NCBI RefSeq assembly: GCF_012927205.1
Contig: NZ_JABBGC010000003.1
Coordinates: 434,001-498,000 of the forward strand
DNA length: 64,000 bases
Direction: 5' to 3'
Source: Chitinophaga fulva
GTDB taxonomy: Bacteria; Bacteroidota; Bacteroidia; Chitinophagales; Chitinophagaceae
Shown: piece after piece, positions 43,201-52,173 of the stretch
Position numbering within the stretch: position 1 is the first letter of the stretch
Layout: each line of letters starts with the position of its first letter
Program-made: the position numbers and the translations under genes
Notes under the pieces: generated by a model
The model's database searches: none
What the model saw: the letters and a program-made list of their open reading frames with translations, nothing else
Told to the model about the DNA's origin: nothing

Positions 43201-45504
43201 TCAGAGGGAAGACAACACCTCGTCCAGATGAGCCAGCAAGGCGTCGGTATTGGCCTTGTTGAATACCATGGGAGGTTTAATCTTCAGCACATTGTGCAGC
43301 GGACCATCGGTGCTAAGCAGGAAGCCCCGTTGTTTCATGGCTTCCACAACTACATCTATCTCGGGAACAGCGGGTTCCAGCGTATTGCGGTCACGCACCA
43401 GTTCAGCCCCGATGAAGAAACCATGTCCACGCACATCTCCGATAATGGCATGTTTATCTTTCAGCTTACGCAGTCCTTCCATGAAATAGTTACCGGTTAC
43501 GCGCGCATGTTCCTGGAGACCTTCTTCCTTGATCACATTCAGCACAGCCAGCCCTGTAGCCATAGACACCGGGTTGCCGCCGAAGGTATTGAAGTACTCC
43601 ATACCATTGTTAAACGCATCTGCGATAGCGCGGGTAGTTACCACCGCTGCCAGCGGATGCCCGTTGCCAATAGGTTTGCCCAGTACTACGATATCCGGCG
43701 TCACCTCCTGTAATTCAAAGCCCCAGAAGGCGTCACCCACACGACCGAAGCCTACCTGTACTTCATCGGCGATACATACGCCGCCGGCAGCTTTCACGGC
43801 GGCATATACCGCTTTCAGATAACCCGGCGGTAAAGGTATTTGTCCGCCTACGCCCAGCAGCGTTTCGCAGATATAAGCGGCTATGCCCCTGCCCTGCTCT
43901 TTCAGACCGGCAATGATGCCGGAAACGTCCGCAGCATATTTTTCTCCTGCCTGTGGGTCGTCTGCGCGGTAAGGCCCGCGGTACATATCGGGATTGAGTG
44001 CTTTATGCGTATGTTCCGGCTTACCGAATCCTCCTTTGCCATCAAATTTATACGGGCTCAGTTCCATGGCCACTGTGGAAGTACCGTGGTAGGCATGATC
44101 GAGCACGATCACATCTTTCTGCTTCGTATAATGACGGCTCATACGGATAGCCAGGTCATTGGCTTCGGAACCGGAATTGGTAAAGTAACAAACTTCCAGT
44201 GATGGCGGCAATGTAGCGATCAGCTGATTGGCATAATCCACCAGGTGGTCATGCAAATAACGGGTATTGGTATTAAGCCGCGCTGCCTGCTGCTGCAGGG
44301 CTTTCACCACCACGGGATGGCAGTGCCCTACGTGACAGGGATTGTTCACACAGTCAATATAAGTACGGCCTTTGTCATCGTAGAGATATTGTAATGCGCC
44401 ACGGATGATTTTCAGCGGCTCTTTATAGCTGATGCTCAGGTTACGGCCGATATGTGCTTTGCGTTCGGCCAGCAGCGGTGCGTAGTCAGCTGTATCATTG
44501 ATCACGGGAGCAAAGCCGCAGGCAGTACGGAAAGCCTGCTGCATAGCGAGCGGATTGATGGTGATCAGGTGGAAGAGCAGTTTCCAGGCGCCATTTTCGG
44601 TGATGAAGTGGAACTCGTTGTCGCTGCCTGCCGCGGCTTTTTCTGCGGAGGTAGTCACGCTGATGCATAAACGTGCAGCGATCAGGTAATACAGCAGGTC
44701 TGTTTCTTCCGGCGTAAGCGGGTAGGCTTCATGGTATCCTTTCACCACGGCCACGGCAGCTTCCAGCGGGTCGGTAGCTTCCAGCATGGCGTACGTACAA
44801 GCTATGGCCACATTGTGGATCAGCTGTGTATACACCATATCGCCGAAATCGATCAGGCCACTGACGAGATCGTTCTGTACGAGGATATTATAGTCGTTGG
44901 CATCGTTGTGGATATAGGCTTTACGCAGGCGATGCCTCAGTGGCAGCACTTCTGTTTCCACCTGTAACAGGAAATAAGCTGCCAGCCGTTTCTTTTCGGG
45001 ATCTTTGATGCAATGCAGCTGATCGCGGGCATCGAGCGCATGCGCGAGGTCCCAACGGATATCGCGGTGCATGGCCGGATGGGAAAAATCTTCCAGTGCT
45101 TTGTCCATTTTTCCCAGGAGGCTTCCCCAGGAAGTATACAGATCGCGTGTACCCTTTACCGTTACTACCGGCTGCCCTTCCAGCCAGGTATATAAACGGA
45201 TGTAATACAGCTCTTCCGGCGTAGCGATGCGGGTAACCGGTTCATCTTTCATATTGCGCACTACCTGCTGAAAACGGCCTTTGGTATCACGTTTGGCCAG
45301 ATGCTCCAGTATGCGCACCTGCGCATCGAGGAAAGCGGGATGCTGGGATTCGCCGGCAATCTTGCATATCCAGGAGTTGCCCTGTTCATCTTTCACATGA
45401 AAATTGGCTTCATCGTAGCCTTCCAATTCTTTCGCGGTAACGGTAAGACCGTAGTGCTCCTTCAGCAGGTTAACCACCCCGGTGGTAGAAAATGTATAAA
45501 ACAT
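43201..45504 (-). CDS. Aminoglycoside phosphotransferase-like kinase fused to class III aminotransferase
   Basis: A 767-residue bifunctional protein. Residues 1-310 form an APH/choline-kinase-like domain with the catalytic loop H199-N-D201-x4-N206 and the metal-binding D219-F-G. Residues 350-767 form a class III PLP aminotransferase with FTNSGSEANDLAIRM, CIADEVQVGFGR and PLP-binding Lys610 in VLGKPIGNGHP. The aminotransferase half resembles the phospho-lyases of the AGXT2L (ETNPPL/PHYKPL) group, so a kinase-then-phospho-lyase sequence on an amino alcohol or hydroxy amino acid is plausible. Related bacterial fusions may carry an M23 peptidase domain between the halves; none is seen here. It follows the GH63-like gene by 10 bp. 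Confidence 0.88.
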   Translation of the reverse strand: MFYTFSTTGVVNLLKEHYGLTVTAKELEGYDEANFHVKDEQGNSWICKIAGESQHPAFLDAQVRILEHLAKRDTKGRFQQVVRNMKDEPVTRIATPEELYYIRLYTWLEGQPVVTVKGTRDLYTSWGSLLGKMDKALEDFSHPAMHRDIRWDLAHALDARDQLHCIKDPEKKRLAAYFLLQVETEVLPLRHRLRKAYIHNDANDYNILVQNDLVSGLIDFGDMVYTQLIHNVAIACTYAMLEATDPLEAAVAVVKGYHEAYPLTPEETDLLYYLIAARLCISVTTSAEKAAAGSDNEFHFITENGAWKLLFHLITINPLAMQQAFRTACGFAPVINDTADYAPLLAERKAHIGRNLSISYKEPLKIIRGALQYLYDDKGRTYIDCVNNPCHVGHCHPVVVKALQQQAARLNTNTRYLHDHLVDYANQLIATLPPSLEVCYFTNSGSEANDLAIRMSRHYTKQKDVIVLDHAYHGTSTVAMELSPYKFDGKGGFGKPEHTHKALNPDMYRGPYRADDPQAGEKYAADVSGIIAGLKEQGRGIAAYICETLLGVGGQIPLPPGYLKAVYAAVKAAGGVCIADEVQVGFGRVGDAFWGFELQEVTPDIVVLGKPIGNGHPLAAVVTTRAIADAFNNGMEYFNTFGGNPVSMATGLAVLNVIKEEGLQEHARVTGNYFMEGLRKLKDKHAIIGDVRGHGFFIGAELVRDRNTLEPAVPEIDVVVEAMKQRGFLLSTDGPLHNVLKIKPPMVFNKANTDALLAHLDEVLSSL

Positions 45505-45514
45505 AGCGTCTGTA

Positions 45515-47461
45515 TTAAAATTTGTCGGCCAGCAGCATCAGTACATGGGCTGCTGTCCAGCTGAAATTCTCCGCGTTGAGGCCTTTGCCGGTACGCGGGT
45601 GATAGTTCTCGTGCAATGGCTGGTCATCTTTCATGCCGCCGGCATGTTGCCACAGTTTATTGACCAGCGTTTGGGCTGCGGCCTGCTGCTGATATCGCTG
45701 CAAACCTTTTACGCCAAAGTAAAACTGATCTATCCATACCGGTCCGCGCCAATAACCGCGTTGCGGGTCAAAAGCTTTTTCGCTGGCGTCCAGCACCGGC
45801 AGGGGCACTAAAGTATTAAAAACAGTCGTATCCAGCATGTATTGCGTCATCTTTTTTACGCGGGATGCCGGAGCAATGCCCGCCCACAGCGTTACCCAGG
45901 CTTCCGGCCCTTTCACGCGCACCAGCGCTCCACTCAGGTGACGGTCATAATAATACCCACTGGCAGTATCGAAGAAAAGTTTGTTGATCTGTTGATTTAG
46001 TATGGTGGCCTCCCGGCGGAAGGTAGCAGCGGCCGCTGGTTTGCCCAACACAGCTGCCATCTGTGCGAGTACTGTTTTTTCTTTAGACAGATAGACGTTG
46101 AGGTCGACCGACTCCTGATCTAACGACCAGGCGCCCGGGCCATTTTGCAGCATCTTTGCTTTATCGAAGCGAACAGCGTTGTCCATGCCACTTTCCCAGG
46201 CTGCCGCGATGCGGGTGCCATCTGTAGAGCCAAATTCACAGAGGCCATTACGGTCATGGTCACGCTCGGCGTACCACCAGTGGTGATAACGTTCCAGCGC
46301 GGGGTACATCTCCCGGAGGAAAGCAGTGTCGCGGGTGGCAGCAAACACTTCCCACACGGCCCAGGCAGCCAGTGGTGGCTTGGTGTCGCGGAAGTTATTT
46401 TCAGTGCTGTCTGCATACACGCAGTCAGGCACCATGCCATTGGCAGTTTGATAATCGAACAGGGAGCGGATATTATCTTTCGCCAGGGAAGGCGCAAAGT
46501 ACGCCAGTCCCACAGCCTGTTTCCAGCTGTCCCATGACCAGAAGCCGTAGAAGCCCTGATACGAGGCGGACGGGAATACGCCATCATGCCGTAAATGTCC
46601 GGAGGCGCTGCGCCAGTTGGTCAGCAGCGTGATCATACTTTTCACGGCCAGCCTGCTACGGAAACGGTCTTTCTCATTGAAGGGCATACGACGGAACAGC
46701 TGTTGCACATAACCATTCCAGCGTTGTTCATTTTGTTGGAGCGCTTTGGCAAACACCGGCTCGGCGGTGGCAGCCACATCTCCTTCCGGCCAGAAGCCCT
46801 GTGTTTGCAGGTCTTCCAATTGACCGCCAGCCGGGATGGACACGTTTCTTGCCGCCGTATAACCATCAGCGGTAGTTTGTATGTCCCATGGGCCTTCCGC
46901 ACACCAATGCAGGCGGAACACATGATTTGTACCGGCTATGGCTATACGTACCGCTTTTTCTTCGCTGACAAACTGTGCTCTTTTCAGCAGCGCGGCACCC
47001 TGCCATTGCAGACGCAGGTTCAGCGGTTGCGTGCCGTTATTACGAATAACTGTTTGTATGGCGGTTTCGCGGTTGCTGCTAAAGAGCAGCTGCATTTGTA
47101 CCTGTACCTGGCCTGAGCGGAAGCCAAGCTGTAACAGGCCGGGATAATAATGCGTTGCCGCTGTGTCCTGCTGCAGGGGAAGCTCCTGGCCATCCACGTA
47201 CAGGTGTAGTTGCGCGATGGCTTTAGACAGCCACTCCCCTTTCATGTCCATCAGCAAGGGACCGGTGAAACCGGTGGCCATACCGGGCGCCGGCAATGCA
47301 TAAGCATGCCACGCGCCGTTATCTGAAAAGAAAGAAGCAGCGATGCGGTCCGTATCTTTTACTGTATAATGGATGTCCAGTACATCCGCAAAATGGTTCC
47401 GTTGCGCGCTGGCGGTTTGTTGCATCAGCAGCAATGCCAGCAGCCATTTGATTTTATTCAT
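45515..47461 (-). CDS. GH63-like (alpha/alpha)6-barrel glycoside hydrolase
   Basis: A 648-residue secreted enzyme with a signal peptide (MNKIKWLLALLLMQQTASAQ). An N-terminal beta-supersandwich domain (to about 250) is followed by an (alpha/alpha)6 barrel with FYGFWSWDSWKQAVG, carrying the likely acid Asp, and HENYHPRTGKG, carrying the likely base Glu, as in the GH63 glucosidase YgjK. RGPVWIDQFYFGV also fits the fold. It probably removes alpha-linked glucose from oligosaccharides. It overlaps the GH2 gene by 8 bp and belongs to the SusCD operon. GH15/GH37-like alternatives cannot be ruled out without a search. Confidence 0.82.
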   Translation of the reverse strand: MNKIKWLLALLLMQQTASAQRNHFADVLDIHYTVKDTDRIAASFFSDNGAWHAYALPAPGMATGFTGPLLMDMKGEWLSKAIAQLHLYVDGQELPLQQDTAATHYYPGLLQLGFRSGQVQVQMQLLFSSNRETAIQTVIRNNGTQPLNLRLQWQGAALLKRAQFVSEEKAVRIAIAGTNHVFRLHWCAEGPWDIQTTADGYTAARNVSIPAGGQLEDLQTQGFWPEGDVAATAEPVFAKALQQNEQRWNGYVQQLFRRMPFNEKDRFRSRLAVKSMITLLTNWRSASGHLRHDGVFPSASYQGFYGFWSWDSWKQAVGLAYFAPSLAKDNIRSLFDYQTANGMVPDCVYADSTENNFRDTKPPLAAWAVWEVFAATRDTAFLREMYPALERYHHWWYAERDHDRNGLCEFGSTDGTRIAAAWESGMDNAVRFDKAKMLQNGPGAWSLDQESVDLNVYLSKEKTVLAQMAAVLGKPAAAATFRREATILNQQINKLFFDTASGYYYDRHLSGALVRVKGPEAWVTLWAGIAPASRVKKMTQYMLDTTVFNTLVPLPVLDASEKAFDPQRGYWRGPVWIDQFYFGVKGLQRYQQQAAAQTLVNKLWQHAGGMKDDQPLHENYHPRTGKGLNAENFSWTAAHVLMLLADKF

Positions 47462-50400
47462 ATCTCTCTTTCGCCTTTTCTGTTGGTGCTTCGCCAGCTC
47501 CTAAAGGTCTTAATGTAAATTGATATTGATAAGGTTTGTACACCAGTGTATAAGGCGCATGGGGTTTGGCTCCCCAGCTGTTATCACCGCCAAGGCCGGC
47601 CTGTTGGTAATCGATGTTCCACCAGATCAACGGATCGTTGTTCATGGAGCCACCGTGTACATTGTGTTTACGATTGAAGTTGAGCCGGTCCATATCAAAA
47701 TGCAGCACGCCCATATTCAGCAGGGAATCGGTGCGGGCCATCCATCCGTTGCCGGAAGCGGAACGCAGCGCCATCCATTGTATATCGGAGCGGTAGCCGC
47801 TTTCCTGTGCGCGGGGATAAGGATGGAACAGTGAGTCTGCCGGCAGTGTATATACGTCCACGTCAGCAGCGTACTTACGGTCCTGGTAGTTATCGAACGG
47901 ACCGCGGCCCAGCCAGGTCACTTTGTCCAACGCCGGATTGAGCACCATGCGCATGCCCATGCGGGGCAGTTCAGGCATGGTGGTATCGCCTGGCTGGAAG
48001 TTCACTTTCACTTTCACATCTCCATTGGCAAAAATCGTATAATCTACATCGTAAGTGGCGGCTACCAGCGGCAAAGCATGTTTCGCATGTACCTGTACCT
48101 GCTGCTTGTCCTGCTGCACAATGCTGGCGGACAACAGGCGGGTGCTGTCGCCGGCATGCTGCCATACCGCACAGCGCATCTGCTGACTGTTACCAATGTC
48201 ATTATCGGTGGCAGCACGCCAGAAATGAGGCTTCAATGCTTTTTGCATATAGGCGGCACCGTTAGCAGAAAACTGTTCCAGCCAGCCGTTTTTGATGGTA
48301 GCCGTAAATGCAGGGTTGCCTATCTCCCAGCCCCCATCAACTTGTTTTACCTGCAAGGCTGCTCCTGTAACTGCCTGCGCTTTTACCGGCGTGTACAAGG
48401 GCAGTTCAAACTGATCAGTTGCCAGTGTGAAGCCGGCCGGCAGCATGCCATCCGCTTTTTTCAGCGTGGCTTTCAGGTGCAGGAAATAATGTACCCCGGG
48501 TTGTGGCTTCACCACCGGCAGGGCTATACGCAGGGTATCCTGTTGATGAGGCAGCAGGAGCCGGTGCGGCAATTCGGCCGAAGCGATCACTTTCCCATCT
48601 CCCTTCAGTACCCAGGTAAGGTGGATATTTTCGAGCTGGTTAAAGTCATACCGGTTGGTGATCTGCAAGAGATCAGCAGACAAACCAACGGTGGCAAATT
48701 GCACCGGCTGATAAACTTTCTTTACTTCAAATGCCTGCGGATGCGGCGTACGGTCGGCAGCCAGCATACCATCAGCGCAGAAACTGGTATCACTGGTAGC
48801 ACCCACAGTGCCCATATCAGCACCATAGGCCCAGATAGCCCTTCCCAGCGAATCACGCTGCAGGAAAGTCTGGTCAGAGAAATCCCAGATAAAACCACCC
48901 TGTAGCTGGTCGTATTTGTTGATCAGGTCCCAGTCATCGCGGAGGTTACCGCCGCTGTTGCCCATCATGTGCGCGTATTCGCATTGGACCAGGGGCCGGT
49001 CACGGTACTCTTTCACATACTCCTGCATCCAGGCGACGGATTTGTACATGGGCGCCACGATATCGGTCCATGGTGTATTGCGGGCCGGCTCGTATTGTAC
49101 CGGACGGGTGTTATCGCGTTGTTTGGTCCATTTGTAGGTATTGATGAAGTTATCGCCGAATTCACTTTCATTGCCCAGTGACCAGGTGATGATGCTGCAA
49201 TGGTTCTTGTCACGCTCCACCATACGACGTGTACGGTCGAGATAGGCCGCCTGCCATTCCGGTTTATCGGAGAGGGTTTTCAGCGGGTGCATGCTCATAC
49301 CGTCGCATTCGATGTTCGCTTCGTCCACTACATAAAGACCGTACTGATCGCAGAGCGCATACCATTCTTCCCGGTTGGGATAGTGACTGGCCCGCACTGC
49401 GTTGATGTTGTACTGCTTCATGGTGCGGATGTCTTTCAGCATTCCTTCGCGGTCCACTACTTTGGCGGTATGCATATCATGCTCATGGCGGTTCACCCCT
49501 TTGATGGTGATGGGCTGGCCGTTGACCATCAGGAGGCCTCTTTTTATTTCCACGGTGCGGAAACCGATAGCGTGCGTAAAGCTTTCCACCGGGCGGCCTT
49601 GCTTATCTTCCAGCGTAATGACCAGCTGGTACAGGTTAGGCTGTTCCGCTGTCCATGATTTAATGCCTGGCAGCAGCTGTTGCAGATGCAACATGCTGTC
49701 GCGGCCCACCGGCAATACTTTGGTAAAAATGGGCGCACCAGCGTCCTGCAACGTTACGCGGATACGTTTATCCTTGTCCGTTATTGCAGGTATTTTATTG
49801 AGTGCCAGGTCCAGTTGCAGGGAACCATCCTTGTAATTATTGACCAGCAATGGTTTGGCAAAAAAATCATATATAGATAAAGGAGCACGGGCTACCAGGT
49901 ATACGCTGCGCTCAATACCACTCAACTTCCACATGTCCTGTCCTTCGAGGTAAGAGCCGTCACTGAAGCGGAACACCTGCAGGGACACGGAGTTATTGCC
50001 GGATTGCAACAGTGGTGTCACATCAAATTCGGCGGGGGTTTTACTGTCTTTGCTGAAGCCGGCATATTTACCATTCACCCATACGTACACAAATGCGTTG
50101 GCAGCACCGATGTGCAGAATAGTTTGTTTGCCTTTCCAGGTGGCGGGCAGCTGGAAATTGCGGCGGTAGGAACCGACAGGATTTTCTTCTTTAGGGACAA
50201 ACGGCGGATTGGGCGTGAAAGGGTATTCCACGTCAGTAAAAATATAAGGGGCATAACCTTCCGTTTGCCAATTGGCCGGCACGCGGATAGTTTTCCAGTT
50301 CGTTACATCATAAGCGGGTTGTTCAAATCCCTGCGGGCGAACAGCAGGATTGGCGGCGAGGTGGAACTTCCAGGTACCGTCCAGCGAGAGGGTGAAGGGA

Positions 50401-50564
50401 GAACTGTCTCCTTTCATAGCGGAAGTGGCGTCCGGGAAGGGAATAAAATGTGCGTGCGGGAACAAAGTGTGCTCAGAGGGCTTCTGTGGATTTTCCCAGT
50501 CGTTGGACTGGGCCAGCAAAGTAGCCGGTAAACACATCAAAGCAAGTAATACAGTTTTCATCAT
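47454..50564 (-). CDS. GH2 beta-galactosidase (LacZ-type)
   Basis: A secreted 1,036-residue enzyme. I chose ATG 50564, which opens with signal peptide MMKTVLLALMCLPATLLAQ; the ATG 51 bases upstream adds a non-signal stretch. Domain order is sugar-binding (GH2N, GTWKFHLAAN), immunoglobulin-like, TIM barrel, then the Bgal small chain. The acid/base Glu is near 466 (SLGNESEFG) and the nucleophile Glu near 529 (VQCEYAHMMGNS). HASHYPNR-type and DEANIECDGM motifs are intact. The length and the C-terminal small-chain domain (LPRMGMRMVLN, WLGRGPFDNYQDR) match LacZ-type enzymes. It lies 75 bp after susD in the PUL. Confidence 0.95.
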   Translation of the reverse strand: MMKTVLLALMCLPATLLAQSNDWENPQKPSEHTLFPHAHFIPFPDATSAMKGDSSPFTLSLDGTWKFHLAANPAVRPQGFEQPAYDVTNWKTIRVPANWQTEGYAPYIFTDVEYPFTPNPPFVPKEENPVGSYRRNFQLPATWKGKQTILHIGAANAFVYVWVNGKYAGFSKDSKTPAEFDVTPLLQSGNNSVSLQVFRFSDGSYLEGQDMWKLSGIERSVYLVARAPLSIYDFFAKPLLVNNYKDGSLQLDLALNKIPAITDKDKRIRVTLQDAGAPIFTKVLPVGRDSMLHLQQLLPGIKSWTAEQPNLYQLVITLEDKQGRPVESFTHAIGFRTVEIKRGLLMVNGQPITIKGVNRHEHDMHTAKVVDREGMLKDIRTMKQYNINAVRASHYPNREEWYALCDQYGLYVVDEANIECDGMSMHPLKTLSDKPEWQAAYLDRTRRMVERDKNHCSIITWSLGNESEFGDNFINTYKWTKQRDNTRPVQYEPARNTPWTDIVAPMYKSVAWMQEYVKEYRDRPLVQCEYAHMMGNSGGNLRDDWDLINKYDQLQGGFIWDFSDQTFLQRDSLGRAIWAYGADMGTVGATSDTSFCADGMLAADRTPHPQAFEVKKVYQPVQFATVGLSADLLQITNRYDFNQLENIHLTWVLKGDGKVIASAELPHRLLLPHQQDTLRIALPVVKPQPGVHYFLHLKATLKKADGMLPAGFTLATDQFELPLYTPVKAQAVTGAALQVKQVDGGWEIGNPAFTATIKNGWLEQFSANGAAYMQKALKPHFWRAATDNDIGNSQQMRCAVWQHAGDSTRLLSASIVQQDKQQVQVHAKHALPLVAATYDVDYTIFANGDVKVKVNFQPGDTTMPELPRMGMRMVLNPALDKVTWLGRGPFDNYQDRKYAADVDVYTLPADSLFHPYPRAQESGYRSDIQWMALRSASGNGWMARTDSLLNMGVLHFDMDRLNFNRKHNVHGGSMNNDPLIWWNIDYQQAGLGGDNSWGAKPHAPYTLVYKPYQYQFTLRPLGAGEAPTEKAKERYE

Positions 50565-50639
50565 GGTACCGTTGTATAAAACCACCGGCGGCTGCGAGGC
50601 CGCCAGTGGGATCATTTAACCGTTATGTATCTAAAATTA

Positions 50640-52163
50640 TTATTGTGCCAGTGGGTTGTTCAGCGTTTCCTTCAGTGGCAACGGATAATAGCTTTTATCC
50701 AGGGTGAAGGTCCTGCCGGCTTCCTGCATCTGCTGTGGCAGCATGCCCCAGCGGCGAAGGTCGTAGAAACGGCTGCTTTCCAGGGTGAACTCCATCACAC
50801 GTTCATGCACCAGCTGTTTAAACACGTCGGCAGCGTTAGTCAGGTTCAATGGCGGCATAGCAGAGCGGGCACGCACATCGTTGATCTCTGCCATCGCTGT
50901 AGCCGGGATACCGATAGCGTTCTGTGCTTCGGCATACAATAACTTCACATCTGCATAGCGGATAATCGGGATATTGATAGCGTTGGCGTTTCCCAGTTTA
51001 TCGAGGCTGGCAGGTATCCATTTACGGAAGGCGATGGTATTGTTTTCAAACACTTTACCATACGTATAGCCGTAAACGCGGGGATTGGCAGCATCGTTAA
51101 AATAGTCATCGTTAAAGAATACGGTATTGTATACACGATGATCATACAGTCCGTCTGTAGCCACTTTTCCTTCCTTCAGCATTTCTGTCAGCAGCCTGGG
51201 GGCGCCGTAGATTTCACCGTAACCGCCCAGTTCAGAAGCGGCCATCCAGTCGCTGAGATAGGATTTGTAGGCAGCACCGTTAGACTCGTCCATGGTCTGT
51301 TGCAGTTCAAATACAGACTCAGTGGTGTTGGTGGTCGTACCGTTGAACATAGACAGGTAATTGGATACGAGGCTATATTGTTTGGAGTCGATCACTTTTT
51401 TCAGCCACGCAGATGCTTCAGTGAAATAAGCATTAGCCTTGCCTTTATCTTCCCCGGCGCGATAGATGAGGGCTTTACCCAGGTAGGCCTGGGCGGAGCC
51501 TTTGGTGGCGCGGCCCAGTTCCGTGGAGGGTCTGTCGCTGCGCAGCGGCAGATCAGGTTCTGCGGCTTTCAGATCTGCGATGATCATGTCCCATACTTCG
51601 GGACGGGTAGCGGGTGCTTTCGGCAGATCTGCTTCACCATTAGGCACTTTATCGCGGATGATCACTTTTTCGAAGTTGGTGATCAGCTTAAAATAATAGT
51701 AAGCGCGCAGGAAGTGGGCTTCCGCCAGGATCATTTTTTTACTGGCAGCATCGATCTGTTTGTCGGTCATCACGTTCACATTCTCCAATACCTGGTTGGA
51801 GAAGTTGATGCCGCGGTAGTTATCTCTCCAGAGCAGGTCTATGGCGTAGTTACCGGAGTTATAGCTATAGTTATAGATCTCCATCCACCAGCTGTAGTTG
51901 TAGGCATCAGCACCTGGCTCTACATAATCTTCGCGGTAGTATTCGCGGCAGGAACGGGCCTCCACGAAGTTATCCCAGCCGGCGAAGCTCTCTATCCTGG
52001 AATAGGCCGCAGCCAGGCCGGTGAGGGCACGGTCGCGGGAAGTCCAGAAGTTATCCGATGTGAGCTTGTCGGGCGAAGCCTGTTCAAGCAACTCTTTTTT
52101 ACAGCCGGTATTAAATACCATGGCTGCGGATAATAAGGATATATATAACAAAGATTTTTTCAT
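50640..52163 (-). CDS. SusD/RagB-family outer-membrane glycan-binding lipoprotein
   Basis: A 507-residue surface lipoprotein that caps the SusC transporter and captures oligosaccharide. The signal peptide ends in FNTGCKKELLEQ (lipobox). The N-terminal RagB block (TSDNFWTSRDRALTGLAAAYSRIESF), the TPR-like helices (AEAHFLRAYYYFKLITNFEKVI) and the C-terminal LLYAEAQNAIG and VHERVMEFTLESSRFYDLRRWGML are diagnostic. ATG 52163 is used rather than the Met two codons earlier. It is 10 bp after susC. Confidence 0.96.
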   Translation of the reverse strand: MKKSLLYISLLSAAMVFNTGCKKELLEQASPDKLTSDNFWTSRDRALTGLAAAYSRIESFAGWDNFVEARSCREYYREDYVEPGADAYNYSWWMEIYNYSYNSGNYAIDLLWRDNYRGINFSNQVLENVNVMTDKQIDAASKKMILAEAHFLRAYYYFKLITNFEKVIIRDKVPNGEADLPKAPATRPEVWDMIIADLKAAEPDLPLRSDRPSTELGRATKGSAQAYLGKALIYRAGEDKGKANAYFTEASAWLKKVIDSKQYSLVSNYLSMFNGTTTNTTESVFELQQTMDESNGAAYKSYLSDWMAASELGGYGEIYGAPRLLTEMLKEGKVATDGLYDHRVYNTVFFNDDYFNDAANPRVYGYTYGKVFENNTIAFRKWIPASLDKLGNANAINIPIIRYADVKLLYAEAQNAIGIPATAMAEINDVRARSAMPPLNLTNAADVFKQLVHERVMEFTLESSRFYDLRRWGMLPQQMQEAGRTFTLDKSYYPLPLKETLNNPLAQ

Positions 52164-52173
52164 AACCATTTTT

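Noticed and set aside
51138..52133. A 331-codon open frame on the plus strand
   Set aside because: Shadow of susD; low-similarity composition and no start context.
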